Shown in pieces: positions 18,224 to 27,197 of a DNA stretch of 64,000 nt; position 1 is the first letter of the stretch, and each line of letters begins with the position of its first letter. A program made the position numbers and the translations under genes. This stretch comes from an uncultured candidate division Zixibacteria bacterium. Lineage in GTDB: Bacteria; Zixibacteria; MSB-5A5; SM1-73. The stretch covers positions 40,321 to 104,320 of the forward strand of contig CAIVRH010000007.1 in NCBI GenBank assembly GCA_903908285.1, read 5' to 3'. The notes under the pieces are model-generated. The model was not told the DNA's origin, ran no database searches, and was given only the letters and a program-made list of their open reading frames with translations.

Positions 18224-19465
18224 TTGAAATTTATCATGACCAAAGAAAATCTAGTAGGTACAATAGATAAGATTATCTGGTTCTCTTTGTGTGGTTTTGC
18301 CTTCTTTTCCCCCTGGTCCATTGCCGGAGCACAGTCTTTCCTGATATTGGGACTTCTGGGATGGTTGGTGAAGATGCCGGTTTCGGGGAGGATCGATTTC
18401 GTCCATACACCTCTGAATCTACCGATTCTGCTTTACTTGATAACACAAGTAATCTCTGTGATTTTCTCTCCCCTCAAAGTTCATAGTCTATTAGCTCTAA
18501 AAGAAGAATGGCTGTTTCTTTTGTTCTTCCTGATAGTTAATAATGTCAAGCCGGAGGATAAGATAGTAAAATTGGTTACGATTCTTTTGGCAGTTTCCGG
18601 TCTGGTGGGGCTCTATGCCATCTGGCAACACTATTCCGGAATGGATTTGTACCGGCACCGGATGCTTGTTTCTAGAGGAGGGGTCTTCATCAGTACCGGG
18701 CTATTCGATCATCACCTTACTTTCGGCGGATACTATATGTTGGCTTTTCTCTTGGCTCTGGTGATGGTTTTAAGTTCAAAAAGAAAGGGGGGACTGAGAG
18801 TTCTCGATTTGGCTGCTCCGGTCATCATCGGGTTGTCCTTAATCTTCTGTTATGCCCGAAGCGCCTGGCTGGGAGCAGTGGCGGGAATTTTAATTTTCGG
18901 ATTTTCGAAGGGAAGAAAGTTCGCGCTTATTTTGTGCTTAGGTATGATCGTACTGGTGCTGGCAGTCTTTGTGATCGAGCCCACCAGCTGGGACCGGATA
19001 AAGGAAATTAGCCTTTCCCGGGACAAGGATAAGGCGGAGTCGACCCGGATCAGATTGTGGCAGACCTCCATAAACATGATAAAGGACAAGCCCATCTGGG
19101 GGATCGGTCTAGGCAATTTTACTCAGTTATTCGAGCAATATAAGGTGGAGGGATACTATGATACCAACTGTCATCCTCATAACGATTATCTAAACATGGC
19201 GGTCAATTCAGGATTCTTGGGACTTTTGGCTTATCTGGGCATCTGGATAGTGTTTCTGTATAGCAGTATCCGAGCGATGATCAATAACAAAAGGAAGGGA
19301 TTCCCTTATTGGATCCAAATTGGCGGGGTGGTAGCCATCATCTCTTTTATGGTTGCCGGTCTGTTGCAATGCTATTATAGCGATGCGGAGGTGAACATGC
19401 TGGTCATGTTCATTTTGGGCATAACCGTGGCTTCAAATCTTAGATCAAACGAGGTCCAGTCTTGA
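18224..19465 (+). CDS. O-antigen ligase / polymerase family membrane protein
   Basis: 413 residues with about 11 membrane helices and a Wzy_C-type periplasmic loop (ARSAWLGAVAGILIFG; later WGIGLGNFTQLFEQY and NCHPHNDYLNMAVNSGFLG). This pattern belongs to O-antigen ligases such as WaaL, which attach lipid-linked O-antigen to lipid A-core in the periplasm. TTG at 18224 or ATG at 18236 could be the start. Its stop overlaps the start of the next glycosyltransferase by four bases (TTGA), implying one operon. Confidence 0.85.
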   Translation: MKFIMTKENLVGTIDKIIWFSLCGFAFFSPWSIAGAQSFLILGLLGWLVKMPVSGRIDFVHTPLNLPILLYLITQVISVIFSPLKVHSLLALKEEWLFLLFFLIVNNVKPEDKIVKLVTILLAVSGLVGLYAIWQHYSGMDLYRHRMLVSRGGVFISTGLFDHHLTFGGYYMLAFLLALVMVLSSKRKGGLRVLDLAAPVIIGLSLIFCYARSAWLGAVAGILIFGFSKGRKFALILCLGMIVLVLAVFVIEPTSWDRIKEISLSRDKDKAESTRIRLWQTSINMIKDKPIWGIGLGNFTQLFEQYKVEGYYDTNCHPHNDYLNMAVNSGFLGLLAYLGIWIVFLYSSIRAMINNKRKGFPYWIQIGGVVAIISFMVAGLLQCYYSDAEVNMLVMFILGITVASNLRSNEVQS

Positions 19466-20217
19466 ACCGGATATCCGGCATCATCATAACTTACAATGAG
19501 TCCAAGAACATCCGCCGGTGTTTGGAAAGCGTGAGCTGGTTGGATGAACTGGTGGTGGTGGATTCCTACAGCACGGATGATACCAAGCAGGTAGTCTCCG
19601 AATTCACCGACAAGATATACGATATAAAATGGGAAGGTTTCGGTCCAGCCAAAGAGTATGCGAAAAGTCAAGCCTCAGGTGTTTGGATTCTCTCGGTGGA
19701 TGCGGATGAAGTGGTTACCGAGGAATTGAGAGCAGAGATCAAAAGGATCGTGAGTTTGGCTGATCCTCTGGATGGTTACTTCCTTCCCCGAAGTTCATAT
19801 TTCCTGGGAAGGTGGATGAAGCGGGGGGGGTGGTATCCGGATTATGTTTTACGACTATTCAAGAAAGATAAAGGGAGTTTCACCTCCCGGGTGGTGCATG
19901 AGGAGGTGGTAATCCGAGGAAAAACCGGACATTTGAAGAATGATCTGCTTCATTATACCGATCCGAACTTTGAGCATTATCTGGAGAAATTAAACCGTTA
20001 TACCTCACTGGATGCGCTCCGATTATTCCAGGAAGGGAAAAGAGCTTCACTCTCTGATATTATATTCAGACCGGGGTTGGCCTTTTTCAGGATGTATCTT
20101 TTTAAATTCGGATTCTTAGACGGTTTACCGGGTCTGATTCTGGCAGTCTCGTCGGCATTCCACGTTTTTTCCAAATACACCAAGCTATGGCACTTAAACC
20201 AATCCAAGGCCAATTAA
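19462..20217 (+). CDS. Glycosyltransferase family 2 (LPS core, WaaE/KdtX-like)
   Basis: 251-residue GT-A enzyme. The N-terminus reads ISGIIITYNESKNIRRCLESV, then VVVDSYSTDDT, and SVDADEVV gives the metal-binding DxD-type motif. The pattern resembles WaaE/KdtX-like LPS core glucosyltransferases. A TTG start overlaps the O-antigen ligase stop, so the two are translationally coupled. A hydrophobic stretch near the C-terminus suggests membrane contact. Confidence 0.85.
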   Translation: MNRISGIIITYNESKNIRRCLESVSWLDELVVVDSYSTDDTKQVVSEFTDKIYDIKWEGFGPAKEYAKSQASGVWILSVDADEVVTEELRAEIKRIVSLADPLDGYFLPRSSYFLGRWMKRGGWYPDYVLRLFKKDKGSFTSRVVHEEVVIRGKTGHLKNDLLHYTDPNFEHYLEKLNRYTSLDALRLFQEGKRASLSDIIFRPGLAFFRMYLFKFGFLDGLPGLILAVSSAFHVFSKYTKLWHLNQSKAN

Positions 20218-20417
20218 ATCAGTGAAGAATCTACAGGATAAAAAAGAGGTGAAGTTCTTTACGGGGTGACATCGTATAATTTATGCAGACACTGGCACCA
20301 CAGATATAAGCAATGGTCTTGTAAAAGTTTCCCGAAGTGTAAAAGCAGTTTTAAACGGGATATTCGACTTCAGCCTGATCTGAGTCTTCTGCGATATCTT
20401 ATAATTGGATACACCTG

Positions 20418-20430
20418 AAGGTGAACACTC
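20418..20430. repeat. 13-bp inverted repeat, left arm, flanking a heptosyltransferase gene
   Basis: AAGGTGAACACTC, exactly complementary to GAGTGTTCACCTT at 21581-21593 on the far side of the GT9 gene. A one-mismatch copy, AAGGTAAACACTC, sits at 18198-18210 before the O-antigen ligase gene. Confidence 0.6.
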
Positions 20431-20484
20431 CGTTTTTCCATATCCGATTATTGTGTCATTAGCTCCGTTCCCGGGGTAAATTAT

Positions 20485-21573
20485 ATGAGAAAGCTTAAAC
20501 TCACCGGTAAAGAGAAATTTCTGGTGATAAGGACCGACCGCATCGGCGATCTGGTTTTATCCACGCCGGTTTTGACAGCTATAAAATTCCACTTTCCGGG
20601 ATCGCACATAACCATGATGGTGTCACCGTACGCAGCGGACGCACTCGAAAACAATCCTAACATAAACCAGGTGATACTAGACGATAGGATAAATAAATAC
20701 CCGGGAGTCAAAGGCTTCATTCGGTTGGTTAGAAAGATAAGAAAAGGGAAATTCGAGGTGGGGATTCTGCTTAAGCCGACTTTTAGATTGGCATTTTTGC
20801 TTTTTCTTGCCGGAGTAAAATACCGAATCGGAACCGGCTTCAGGCTTTACCAGATATTCTTCAATCGAAAAGTCTATGTGCATCGAAAGGTAAATCTAAA
20901 ACACGAGGTGGAATACAATCTGGATCTGTTGAGTTCCCTGGGAATTACCCCCGGGGAAATTTTTCCTAAAGTATATGTTTCTCCCCCAGAGGAGGAGTTT
21001 GCCCGCCGGACCTTCGAGGAGTCCAGACTTATGCCTGAGGACATCGTGGCGGTGATCCATCCCGGAAGCGGGGATTCTTCACTGAATCTCCCCGCCAAGA
21101 GATTTGCAGAAGCGGCGGACGAACTGGCGGAAAAACTCAACGCCAGGATAGTCTTTACCGGTTCGGAAAGAGAGAAGAATCTGATCGGATTCATCAGAAG
21201 CCACATGCGGCATGAATCCATAAATCTGGCAGGGAAGACTACACTTCGCCAGCTGATGGGCATCCTGAAATCTTGTGATGTGCTGATCTCTAACAGCACC
21301 GGGCCTATGCATCTGGCTTGCGCCTTGGGCACACCTACTCTAGCCATCTTCTGCCCGATTTTTGCCGCAGGTCCGATCCGATGGGGACCTTATGGAGAGG
21401 GACACCAGGTCATCCTACCTCCGGTTCCGGTCTGTTTCAAATGCAAGCCTGAGGGATGTCCACACTTTAATTGTATGGAAAAGATAGGAGCGGATCAGAT
21501 AGTTTCCCAGGTAAGTCTGGTCTTACAGGAAAAAATAAGAATCAAGCGGAGTTTGAGAAATATCGACAAGTGA
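20485..21573 (+). CDS. Glycosyltransferase family 9 (LPS heptosyltransferase-like)
   Basis: 362-residue GT-B enzyme of the ADP-heptose:LPS heptosyltransferase family. Motifs: FLVIRTDRIGDLVLSTPVLTAI at the start, VAVIHPGSG opening the donor domain, and SNSTGPMHLACALGTPTLAIF. It would add heptose or a related sugar to the LPS inner core at the cytoplasmic face. A cysteine cluster near the end (VCFKCKPEGCPHFNCM) is seen in some family members. The gene is bracketed by a 13-bp inverted repeat. Confidence 0.9.
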   Translation: MRKLKLTGKEKFLVIRTDRIGDLVLSTPVLTAIKFHFPGSHITMMVSPYAADALENNPNINQVILDDRINKYPGVKGFIRLVRKIRKGKFEVGILLKPTFRLAFLLFLAGVKYRIGTGFRLYQIFFNRKVYVHRKVNLKHEVEYNLDLLSSLGITPGEIFPKVYVSPPEEEFARRTFEESRLMPEDIVAVIHPGSGDSSLNLPAKRFAEAADELAEKLNARIVFTGSEREKNLIGFIRSHMRHESINLAGKTTLRQLMGILKSCDVLISNSTGPMHLACALGTPTLAIFCPIFAAGPIRWGPYGEGHQVILPPVPVCFKCKPEGCPHFNCMEKIGADQIVSQVSLVLQEKIRIKRSLRNIDK

Positions 21574-21580
21574 TAAAGTT

Positions 21581-21593
21581 GAGTGTTCACCTT
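21581..21593. repeat. 13-bp inverted repeat, right arm
   Basis: GAGTGTTCACCTT, exact reverse complement of 20418-20430. Confidence 0.6.
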
Positions 21594-21779
21594 TAATTGA
21601 ACCAGCATGAGGGTTATCGGTCTCTAATTCTTTTTGGTAAAACTGAAACCTTACGCTTCAGGATAATTTTTTGGGAATGTAAACTTTTATATTTACCTTG
21701 TATTATAGGTATTTTACAACAGGCAAAACTGAAGCTTTGTACTCCAGATGAAGATTAATTGATTTAAGAGGTGAGAGAA

Positions 21780-23948
21780 GTGAATTTAGCCGAGTTTATC
21801 ATCCGGGTGGAAGCATTTAACGCCAACATAGACATTCCCCTCATCCGAAAAGCATTCGAATTTTCGGAAAAGGCTCACAGCGGACAATACCGGGAATCCA
21901 AAACGCCATATCTGGAACACTGTCTGGAAGTGGCTTTCATCTTAGCCGAACAGCATTTGGATTCAGCCACTATCGCTGCCGGGCTTCTGCATGATGTGGT
22001 GGAAGACACCGACACAACCATAAACAGAGTGAAAGAGGATTTCGGAGAGGAAATCGCCCAGCTGGTGGATGGGGTTACCAAGATCGGAGAGCTTAAGTTC
22101 AAAAGCTTAGAAGAGGAGCAGGCGGAATATTTTCGCAAAATGCTTCTCTCCATGACTAAAGATATTCGGGTGATCATCATCAAGCTGGCGGATCGTTTGC
22201 ATAACATGAGAACTTTAGATTCTTTAGACAAAGAAAAGCAGAAGCGGATCGCCTTAGAAACTCGGGAAGTTTATGCCCCATTGGCTCACCGTTTTGGAAT
22301 GGCGAAAATAAAATGGGAACTAGAGGATCTCTCCTTAAAATATCTCGATCCGGAAGCTTACAATGAATTAGTTCGTAAGGTGGATGAGCGGATCGAGGAC
22401 CGGGAAGCATATATCCGGGAGATCACCGGACCTTTAAAAAGGGAGCTGGAGAAAGCAGGAATCAACGCGGATCTTACCGGAAGGCCGAAGCATTTCGATT
22501 CCATCTATCGCAAAATGAAAAAGAGACAAAAACCATTCGAAGAAATCTTTGATTTGTTTGCCATTCGCATCATCGTTAACTCGGAAGGTGATTGCTACCA
22601 TGTTCTGGGCATCGTTCACACTCTATGGATGCCGGTGGCGGACAGGTTCAGGGATTATGTGGCTCTCCCCAAATCCAACATGTATCAATCCCTTCATACC
22701 ACGGTGATCGGTCCCCGGGGAAAGATGGTGGAGATCCAGATCAGAACCCATCAGATGCACCGCACCGCGGAATATGGTATAGCCGCCCACTGGTTATATA
22801 AGGAGGGGAGAAGGGAAGCGGATGAATCGGATAAGCAGATGACCTGGTTGAGAGAGGTCTTGGAGTGGCAAAAAGATCTGACCAACCCTTCCGAGTTCTT
22901 GGAGTATCTTAAAATCGATCTTTTCCGGGATGATATCTTCGTCTTCACTCCCAAAGGCGAGCTCAAACAGCTGCCCAAGGGATCGACTCCGCTGGATTTT
23001 GCCTATGCCGTTCACAGTGAGGTGGGAAACCATTGCATTGGCGCCAAGGTGGATGGGAGGATGGTTCCACTGAATACGATCCTGGCAAGCGGGCAGGAGG
23101 TGGAGGTGGTTACCTCTCCGCATCAGAATCCCTCCCAGGACTGGCTTAAGATCGTAAAAACTCCCCGGGCGCGCAGCAAGATAAAACACTGGTTAAGGCA
23201 AAAAAGATATGAGGAACACGTCAATTTAGGCAAAGAGATATTAGAAAAAGAATTGAAAAAACATAGCGTGAAGATACCCACCGAAAATGAGTTTACCGAT
23301 TTGGCGATGGGGCTGAATTTCCGCGATTCCGGGGCGATGTTCTTTGGAATAGGAAACGGCAGTTACTCATTCCAGCACATTTTAAGCAAACTGGTGCCCC
23401 CGGAAAAACTGAAGGAGATCAGACCTTCCATTATCCAGAGGTTCGTGGACAAAGCCCGGGGGGGGGTAAAAGGGATCAGAGTGGGGGGAATGGGAAACAT
23501 GATGTTTCGTTTTGCCCAGTGTTGCCAGCCCATACCAGGGGAGGCGATCGTGGGATTTGTCACCCGGGGAAGAGGAGTCTCCATTCACCGAGCCGATTGT
23601 TCCAATGCGCTGCAGATGCTGATGCAGGAGGAAAGAAAGGTGGAAGTGGAATGGGACGTGGGGAAAGATCAATCTTTCATGGTCAAACTGGATATTTTAG
23701 TCCAGGACCGGAAGAATATCTTAAGGGACATTACCCAGGCCATAGCGGATACCGATACCAACGTTCGGGGCGCTGAAATCAAAGGAGGAGAGACCACCAG
23801 CATAGGAAATTTCATCATCGAGGTAAAAAACATCAGCCATCTGAACAAAACTCTAAAGAAGATCAAAAATGTGAAAGGGGTCATCCAGGCTGAAAGAGCC
23901 AAGGGGAGCGAGTGGATGGAGGAAACGTCAAAAGATGAGATCAAATGA
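21780..23948 (+). CDS. Bifunctional (p)ppGpp synthetase/hydrolase, RelA/SpoT family
   Basis: Long RSH protein of about 722 residues controlling the stringent response. Domain order: HD hydrolase (AAGLLHDVVEDTD, IIKLADRLHNMRT), synthetase (SIYRKMKKR, GPRGKMVEIQIRT, EYGIAAHWLYK), TGS (DIFVFTPKGELKQLPKG) and a C-terminal ACT domain. Intact HD residues indicate hydrolase activity, so it is Rel/SpoT-like rather than synthetase-only RelA. GTG 21780 is chosen because AGAGGTGAG sits just upstream; GTG 21771 lies within that site. It overlaps pgeF by 14 bases. Confidence 0.95.
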   Translation: MNLAEFIIRVEAFNANIDIPLIRKAFEFSEKAHSGQYRESKTPYLEHCLEVAFILAEQHLDSATIAAGLLHDVVEDTDTTINRVKEDFGEEIAQLVDGVTKIGELKFKSLEEEQAEYFRKMLLSMTKDIRVIIIKLADRLHNMRTLDSLDKEKQKRIALETREVYAPLAHRFGMAKIKWELEDLSLKYLDPEAYNELVRKVDERIEDREAYIREITGPLKRELEKAGINADLTGRPKHFDSIYRKMKKRQKPFEEIFDLFAIRIIVNSEGDCYHVLGIVHTLWMPVADRFRDYVALPKSNMYQSLHTTVIGPRGKMVEIQIRTHQMHRTAEYGIAAHWLYKEGRREADESDKQMTWLREVLEWQKDLTNPSEFLEYLKIDLFRDDIFVFTPKGELKQLPKGSTPLDFAYAVHSEVGNHCIGAKVDGRMVPLNTILASGQEVEVVTSPHQNPSQDWLKIVKTPRARSKIKHWLRQKRYEEHVNLGKEILEKELKKHSVKIPTENEFTDLAMGLNFRDSGAMFFGIGNGSYSFQHILSKLVPPEKLKEIRPSIIQRFVDKARGGVKGIRVGGMGNMMFRFAQCCQPIPGEAIVGFVTRGRGVSIHRADCSNALQMLMQEERKVEVEWDVGKDQSFMVKLDILVQDRKNILRDITQAIADTDTNVRGAEIKGGETTSIGNFIIEVKNISHLNKTLKKIKNVKGVIQAERAKGSEWMEETSKDEIK

Positions 23949-24669
23949 TTTAGTACAAAGATCTGTCAACCATTTTCGATGGCTTACTTTTCCGGTACTG
24001 GAGGAATACAATTTCGTTGTTAGTGGATTTATGGTAAAAAATCGGGTTCCCTTTGATGGAAAAGCACTGAAGCCGGGCATCTTTTTTAAAAATATCACCC
24101 GCCCAGCCAGACCGGTTATTTCCCTCAAACAAGTGCACCAGGATGAATGCGTGATTATCACCTCAAGGGGAAAGTTGAAAAAAAGATACCGGGGGGATGC
24201 CATTCTGACTAACCGGAAAGATATTTTGATTTCTATCCAGGTGGCGGATTGCGTGCCCATATTTTTGGTGGAGGAGAAGAGAAAGGTGATAGGTTTGATT
24301 CACGCCGGATGGAAGGGAACACTGTTAGGGATTGCCCGAAGAACCATGGAGGAAGCCAGGGATCGGTTGGATTGTAAACCGGCGAATTTTACGGTGGTAT
24401 TTGGACCGTGCATCCGGAGCTGTTGTTATCGGGTTTCGGATGACATCTCGGTGCTGTTTGATGAAAAATGCACCCGTCGACCGGTAAGAAGTGAAGTAAG
24501 GCTGGACTTGATTCGTGCAAATATGCAACAATTTTTGAATTGTGGAGTAAAAGAAGATAGGATATTTGCCACCGCCAATTGTACTGGCTGCAATGCCGAG
24601 TTATTTCATTCATACCGGCGGGAAAAAGAGAATGCCGGGAGAATGACTGGATTTTTAGGATTGAAATAA
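23935..24669 (+). CDS. pgeF: Peptidoglycan editing factor PgeF (YfiH/DUF152 family)
   Basis: 244-residue multicopper-oxidase-like family protein, now known as the factor that removes wrongly placed residues from peptidoglycan precursors; older annotations say polyphenol oxidase. Motifs: LKQVHQDECV, IQVADCVPIFL and IHAGWKGTLLGIARRTME carry the metal-binding His and Cys. The ATG lies inside the end of the RelA/SpoT gene, so expression is probably coupled to it. Confidence 0.9.
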   Translation: MRSNDLVQRSVNHFRWLTFPVLEEYNFVVSGFMVKNRVPFDGKALKPGIFFKNITRPARPVISLKQVHQDECVIITSRGKLKKRYRGDAILTNRKDILISIQVADCVPIFLVEEKRKVIGLIHAGWKGTLLGIARRTMEEARDRLDCKPANFTVVFGPCIRSCCYRVSDDISVLFDEKCTRRPVRSEVRLDLIRANMQQFLNCGVKEDRIFATANCTGCNAELFHSYRREKENAGRMTGFLGLK

Positions 24670-24694
24670 TAACCATCGGACGGAGGAGACAAAA

Positions 24695-25300
24695 ATGAAG
24701 AAATGGATGCTGGTTTTGATTCTGCTTTCCTTAAGCTCAAGTGCCTGGGGAATTACCGGTCTGGGCATAGGCATAAAAGGAGGAATGATTCAGAATTACT
24801 CATACGATAAGCTGGATTTGATCCCCACCCTAAATCATGATTGGTTAAAACAGATGCCCACCATCGGAGTTTTTCTTAAAATCGGAACATTGAGGATAAT
24901 CCATCTGGAGGCGTCGGTAGAATACGCCTGGAAGAAAAAAGAGATTGTTTTGAAGGTGCCTGGTGAGGAACGTTCGATCAAAGCGGATTTCAGCATAAAC
25001 GACCTATCCCTGAATGGCACCGCTAAGTATATATTCTCTTTTCCAGTATTGAAACCATATCTGGGTCTAGGCGCGGGAATACACAGATTGGTTTACGGAC
25101 TTTCCTCTGGAGCTAACACCGGATTTATGCCGGACGATCAGAACAGAATAGGAATTCATGGAGTAGCAGGAATTGTCCTTTCCTTCCCCGTCCTTCCACT
25201 AGAGTTTTTGGCTGAAGCCAGATACACCAACATCCAGACCACAGGTAAATCCACACATTACACCACAATCCTGGGGGGGGTGACATATAACCTTCCCTAG
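24695..25300 (+). CDS. Outer-membrane beta-barrel protein
   Basis: 201 residues. A signal peptide (MKKWMLVLILLSLSSSAWG) is followed by alternating amphipathic strands rich in Gly and aromatics (GIGIKGGMIQNYS, LKPYLGLGAGIHRLVYGL, FLAEARYTNIQT), ending in a Tyr-Asn-Leu strand (GGVTYNLP). This fits a small OmpW/OprF-like eight-stranded barrel. No specific function is recognised. It starts 25 bases after pgeF with a GGAGGAGA ribosome site. Confidence 0.75.
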   Translation: MKKWMLVLILLSLSSSAWGITGLGIGIKGGMIQNYSYDKLDLIPTLNHDWLKQMPTIGVFLKIGTLRIIHLEASVEYAWKKKEIVLKVPGEERSIKADFSINDLSLNGTAKYIFSFPVLKPYLGLGAGIHRLVYGLSSGANTGFMPDDQNRIGIHGVAGIVLSFPVLPLEFLAEARYTNIQTTGKSTHYTTILGGVTYNLP

Positions 25301-25391
25301 AACACAAAGAACCAGCCGAATGAATTCTTTTCTGTCCCTGGAATTTTGGGCTTCACTTTTCTATCCGGTGGTTCAGGTAATAAACAAAGAG

Positions 25392-25420
25392 TTGACAAAC
25401 AGCTAAGGGTATGTTATAGT
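25392..25420 (+). promoter_or_regulatory. Sigma-70 promoter for the second beta-barrel gene
   Basis: TTGACA (25392-25397), 17-nt spacer, TATAGT (25415-25420). Transcription would start near 25427, before the GGAGG ribosome site at 25444. Confidence 0.75.
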
Positions 25421-25454
25421 TCTTGCCGGGGAAGTGGTTATCCGGAGGATGAAG

Positions 25455-26114
25455 ATGAAGAGAATATTTCTGCTTGTAACCCTACTGGTTTTGTTTTCAA
25501 TTACTTCTGTATCTGCCCAGTTCTTGGGTCAACTTTCTGCGGCTCCAACTGTGGAAAAGGGAAGCGGTCTGTTAGGGGCATATTTAGGGGTTTACGATAA
25601 TGCTTTTTCCGTATTCGGACAGTTTCGTTACGGTGTTATGACCTATGTTGACCTGGGGTTGAAGATGGGCATGATCAATTTCGATCCGGGATACGGGGAA
25701 AGCAACAGCGGTTTGACTATCGGTGGAGATATCAAATACTGGTTCATGGAAAAAAATTCCGGGGACCCGCTGGATATCTCTTTTGGAATAGGGACAGAAT
25801 ATCTCGGTATTTCCGATTTTAGCATTTTCTCCTTAGGGGGAAATATTATTGCATCTTATCCCATCGATTATAACGAAGCCAAAAGGGTCTCCCCGTACGG
25901 TCGTTTGAACGTGCGCTGGGAAAGAGCGAATTTCGACAAGCCCAGGAGTGAATTCGGAGGACAGGCAAGTGGTGGCTCAAGCGATAGCGATATGGATGTG
26001 GCTTTAGCCATTGGAGCGGACTTAAAACTCAATCCAACTCTGAATCTGATCGGTGAGTTGGAAATTGATGACAACGTGGGCTTTGTGGCGGGGGTTAATT
26101 GGTTCGTTTTTTGA
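25455..26114 (+). CDS. Outer-membrane beta-barrel protein
   Basis: About 219 residues. Signal peptide MKRIFLLVTLLVLFSITSVSAQ precedes strand-like repeats (SVFGQFRYGVMTYVDLGLKMG, TIGGDIKYWFM, ISFGIGTEYLGISD) and a C-terminal aromatic residue (GVNWFVF), the classic signal for outer-membrane insertion. Start ATG 25455 fits GGAGG at 25444-25448 with 6-nt spacing; ATG 25449 is too close. It has its own promoter and a strong terminator, so it is a single-gene unit. Function unknown. Confidence 0.78.
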   Translation: MKRIFLLVTLLVLFSITSVSAQFLGQLSAAPTVEKGSGLLGAYLGVYDNAFSVFGQFRYGVMTYVDLGLKMGMINFDPGYGESNSGLTIGGDIKYWFMEKNSGDPLDISFGIGTEYLGISDFSIFSLGGNIIASYPIDYNEAKRVSPYGRLNVRWERANFDKPRSEFGGQASGGSSDSDMDVALAIGADLKLNPTLNLIGELEIDDNVGFVAGVNWFVF

Positions 26115-26141
26115 CATCAAGCGAATTTAAGAAACTTAAAC

Positions 26142-26169
26142 AAGCTCTGGATCGCCAGAGCTTTTTTTT
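26142..26169 (+). terminator. Rho-independent terminator
   Basis: AAGCTCTGG (26142-26150), a 4-nt loop and CCAGAGCTT (26155-26163), followed by an uninterrupted T run to 26169. A strong intrinsic terminator for the beta-barrel gene. Confidence 0.92.
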
Positions 26170-26184
26170 GAGAATAGACCATCT

Positions 26185-26997
26185 ATGAGCCTGCTTCAAG
26201 CCATTATTTTGGGGGTGGTTCAGGGTCTGACCGAATTTCTCCCGGTATCCAGTTCCGGGCATTTAGTCCTGGGTGAATTCCTACTCAAGATCAAGTTAAA
26301 CGACATCAGCTTTGAGGTTTTTCTTCATTTCGGGACTTTACTTGCTGTCATAGTTTATTTTAGACAAACCATCCGGGCTATGTTCAAAGCCGTCTGGTCA
26401 AAAATAAAAATCCCGGGGATAAAAAACAATTCGGTATCCGGTGAAAAAGATTGGCTCCTATTTTGGATGATCATAATCGGTTCCATCCCTGCCGGTATAT
26501 TGGGGGTGTTATTCAAAGATCTCATAGAAGAGAGTTTCTCTTCAGTGATCTTTGTGTCGTTTATGCTTCTGTTTACCGGCCTGGTCTTGTTCTTGACAAG
26601 ATTCTTCCATGCCGCTAAAGAAAAGTTGAGCTTTTTGGATGCTCTAATAGTAGGATTTGCTCAAGCCATTGCCATACTTCCCGGTGTATCACGTTCCGGA
26701 CTCACCATCAGCACCGGAATTTTCAGAAGAGTGGAACCGGGAAAAGCAGCGGAGTTTTCTTTTCTGCTGTCTCTCCCCGCCGTGTTGGGGGCATCGATTT
26801 TGAAATTGAAAGACGTTTTAAACCATAGTGATGCCGGTCTGGATCTGAAGATTTACCTGTTTGGTGCGTTTACCGCCTTTGTGGTGGGTTATTTAGCCAT
26901 CAAATTTCTTTTGAAGATAATCAAAAAGGGTAAGTTCCAATATTTCGGTTATTATTGTTTTGCGGTAGGATTTCTCTTTTTGATTTTCAACCTTTAA
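26185..26997 (+). CDS. uppP: Undecaprenyl-diphosphatase (BacA/UppP)
   Basis: Integral membrane phosphatase that recycles undecaprenyl pyrophosphate to the monophosphate carrier for peptidoglycan and O-antigen synthesis. 270 residues, about eight helices. Motifs: GLTEFLPVSSSGHLVLGE near the N-terminus and LPGVSRSGLTIS in the second half, which form the active site. Fits the surrounding envelope-glycan genes. Confidence 0.95.
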   Translation: MSLLQAIILGVVQGLTEFLPVSSSGHLVLGEFLLKIKLNDISFEVFLHFGTLLAVIVYFRQTIRAMFKAVWSKIKIPGIKNNSVSGEKDWLLFWMIIIGSIPAGILGVLFKDLIEESFSSVIFVSFMLLFTGLVLFLTRFFHAAKEKLSFLDALIVGFAQAIAILPGVSRSGLTISTGIFRRVEPGKAAEFSFLLSLPAVLGASILKLKDVLNHSDAGLDLKIYLFGAFTAFVVGYLAIKFLLKIIKKGKFQYFGYYCFAVGFLFLIFNL

Positions 26998-27197
26998 TTC
27001 CTTTCATCGGAAACAAACCCGTAAGCTATGTGGTTAAGACACACTTCTACGGGATTTTTGAAAAATACATTATTCGGTGCGGGATAAATTCTTTCCCCTA
27101 TGGGAGACCATAGTTTTATCTCATAGAGCAGGGCATTTAGCCCCGTTCTAAGAGTCTTTATACATGTTCTGTTTTTGTATCCCTCTTCTCCTCTAAT

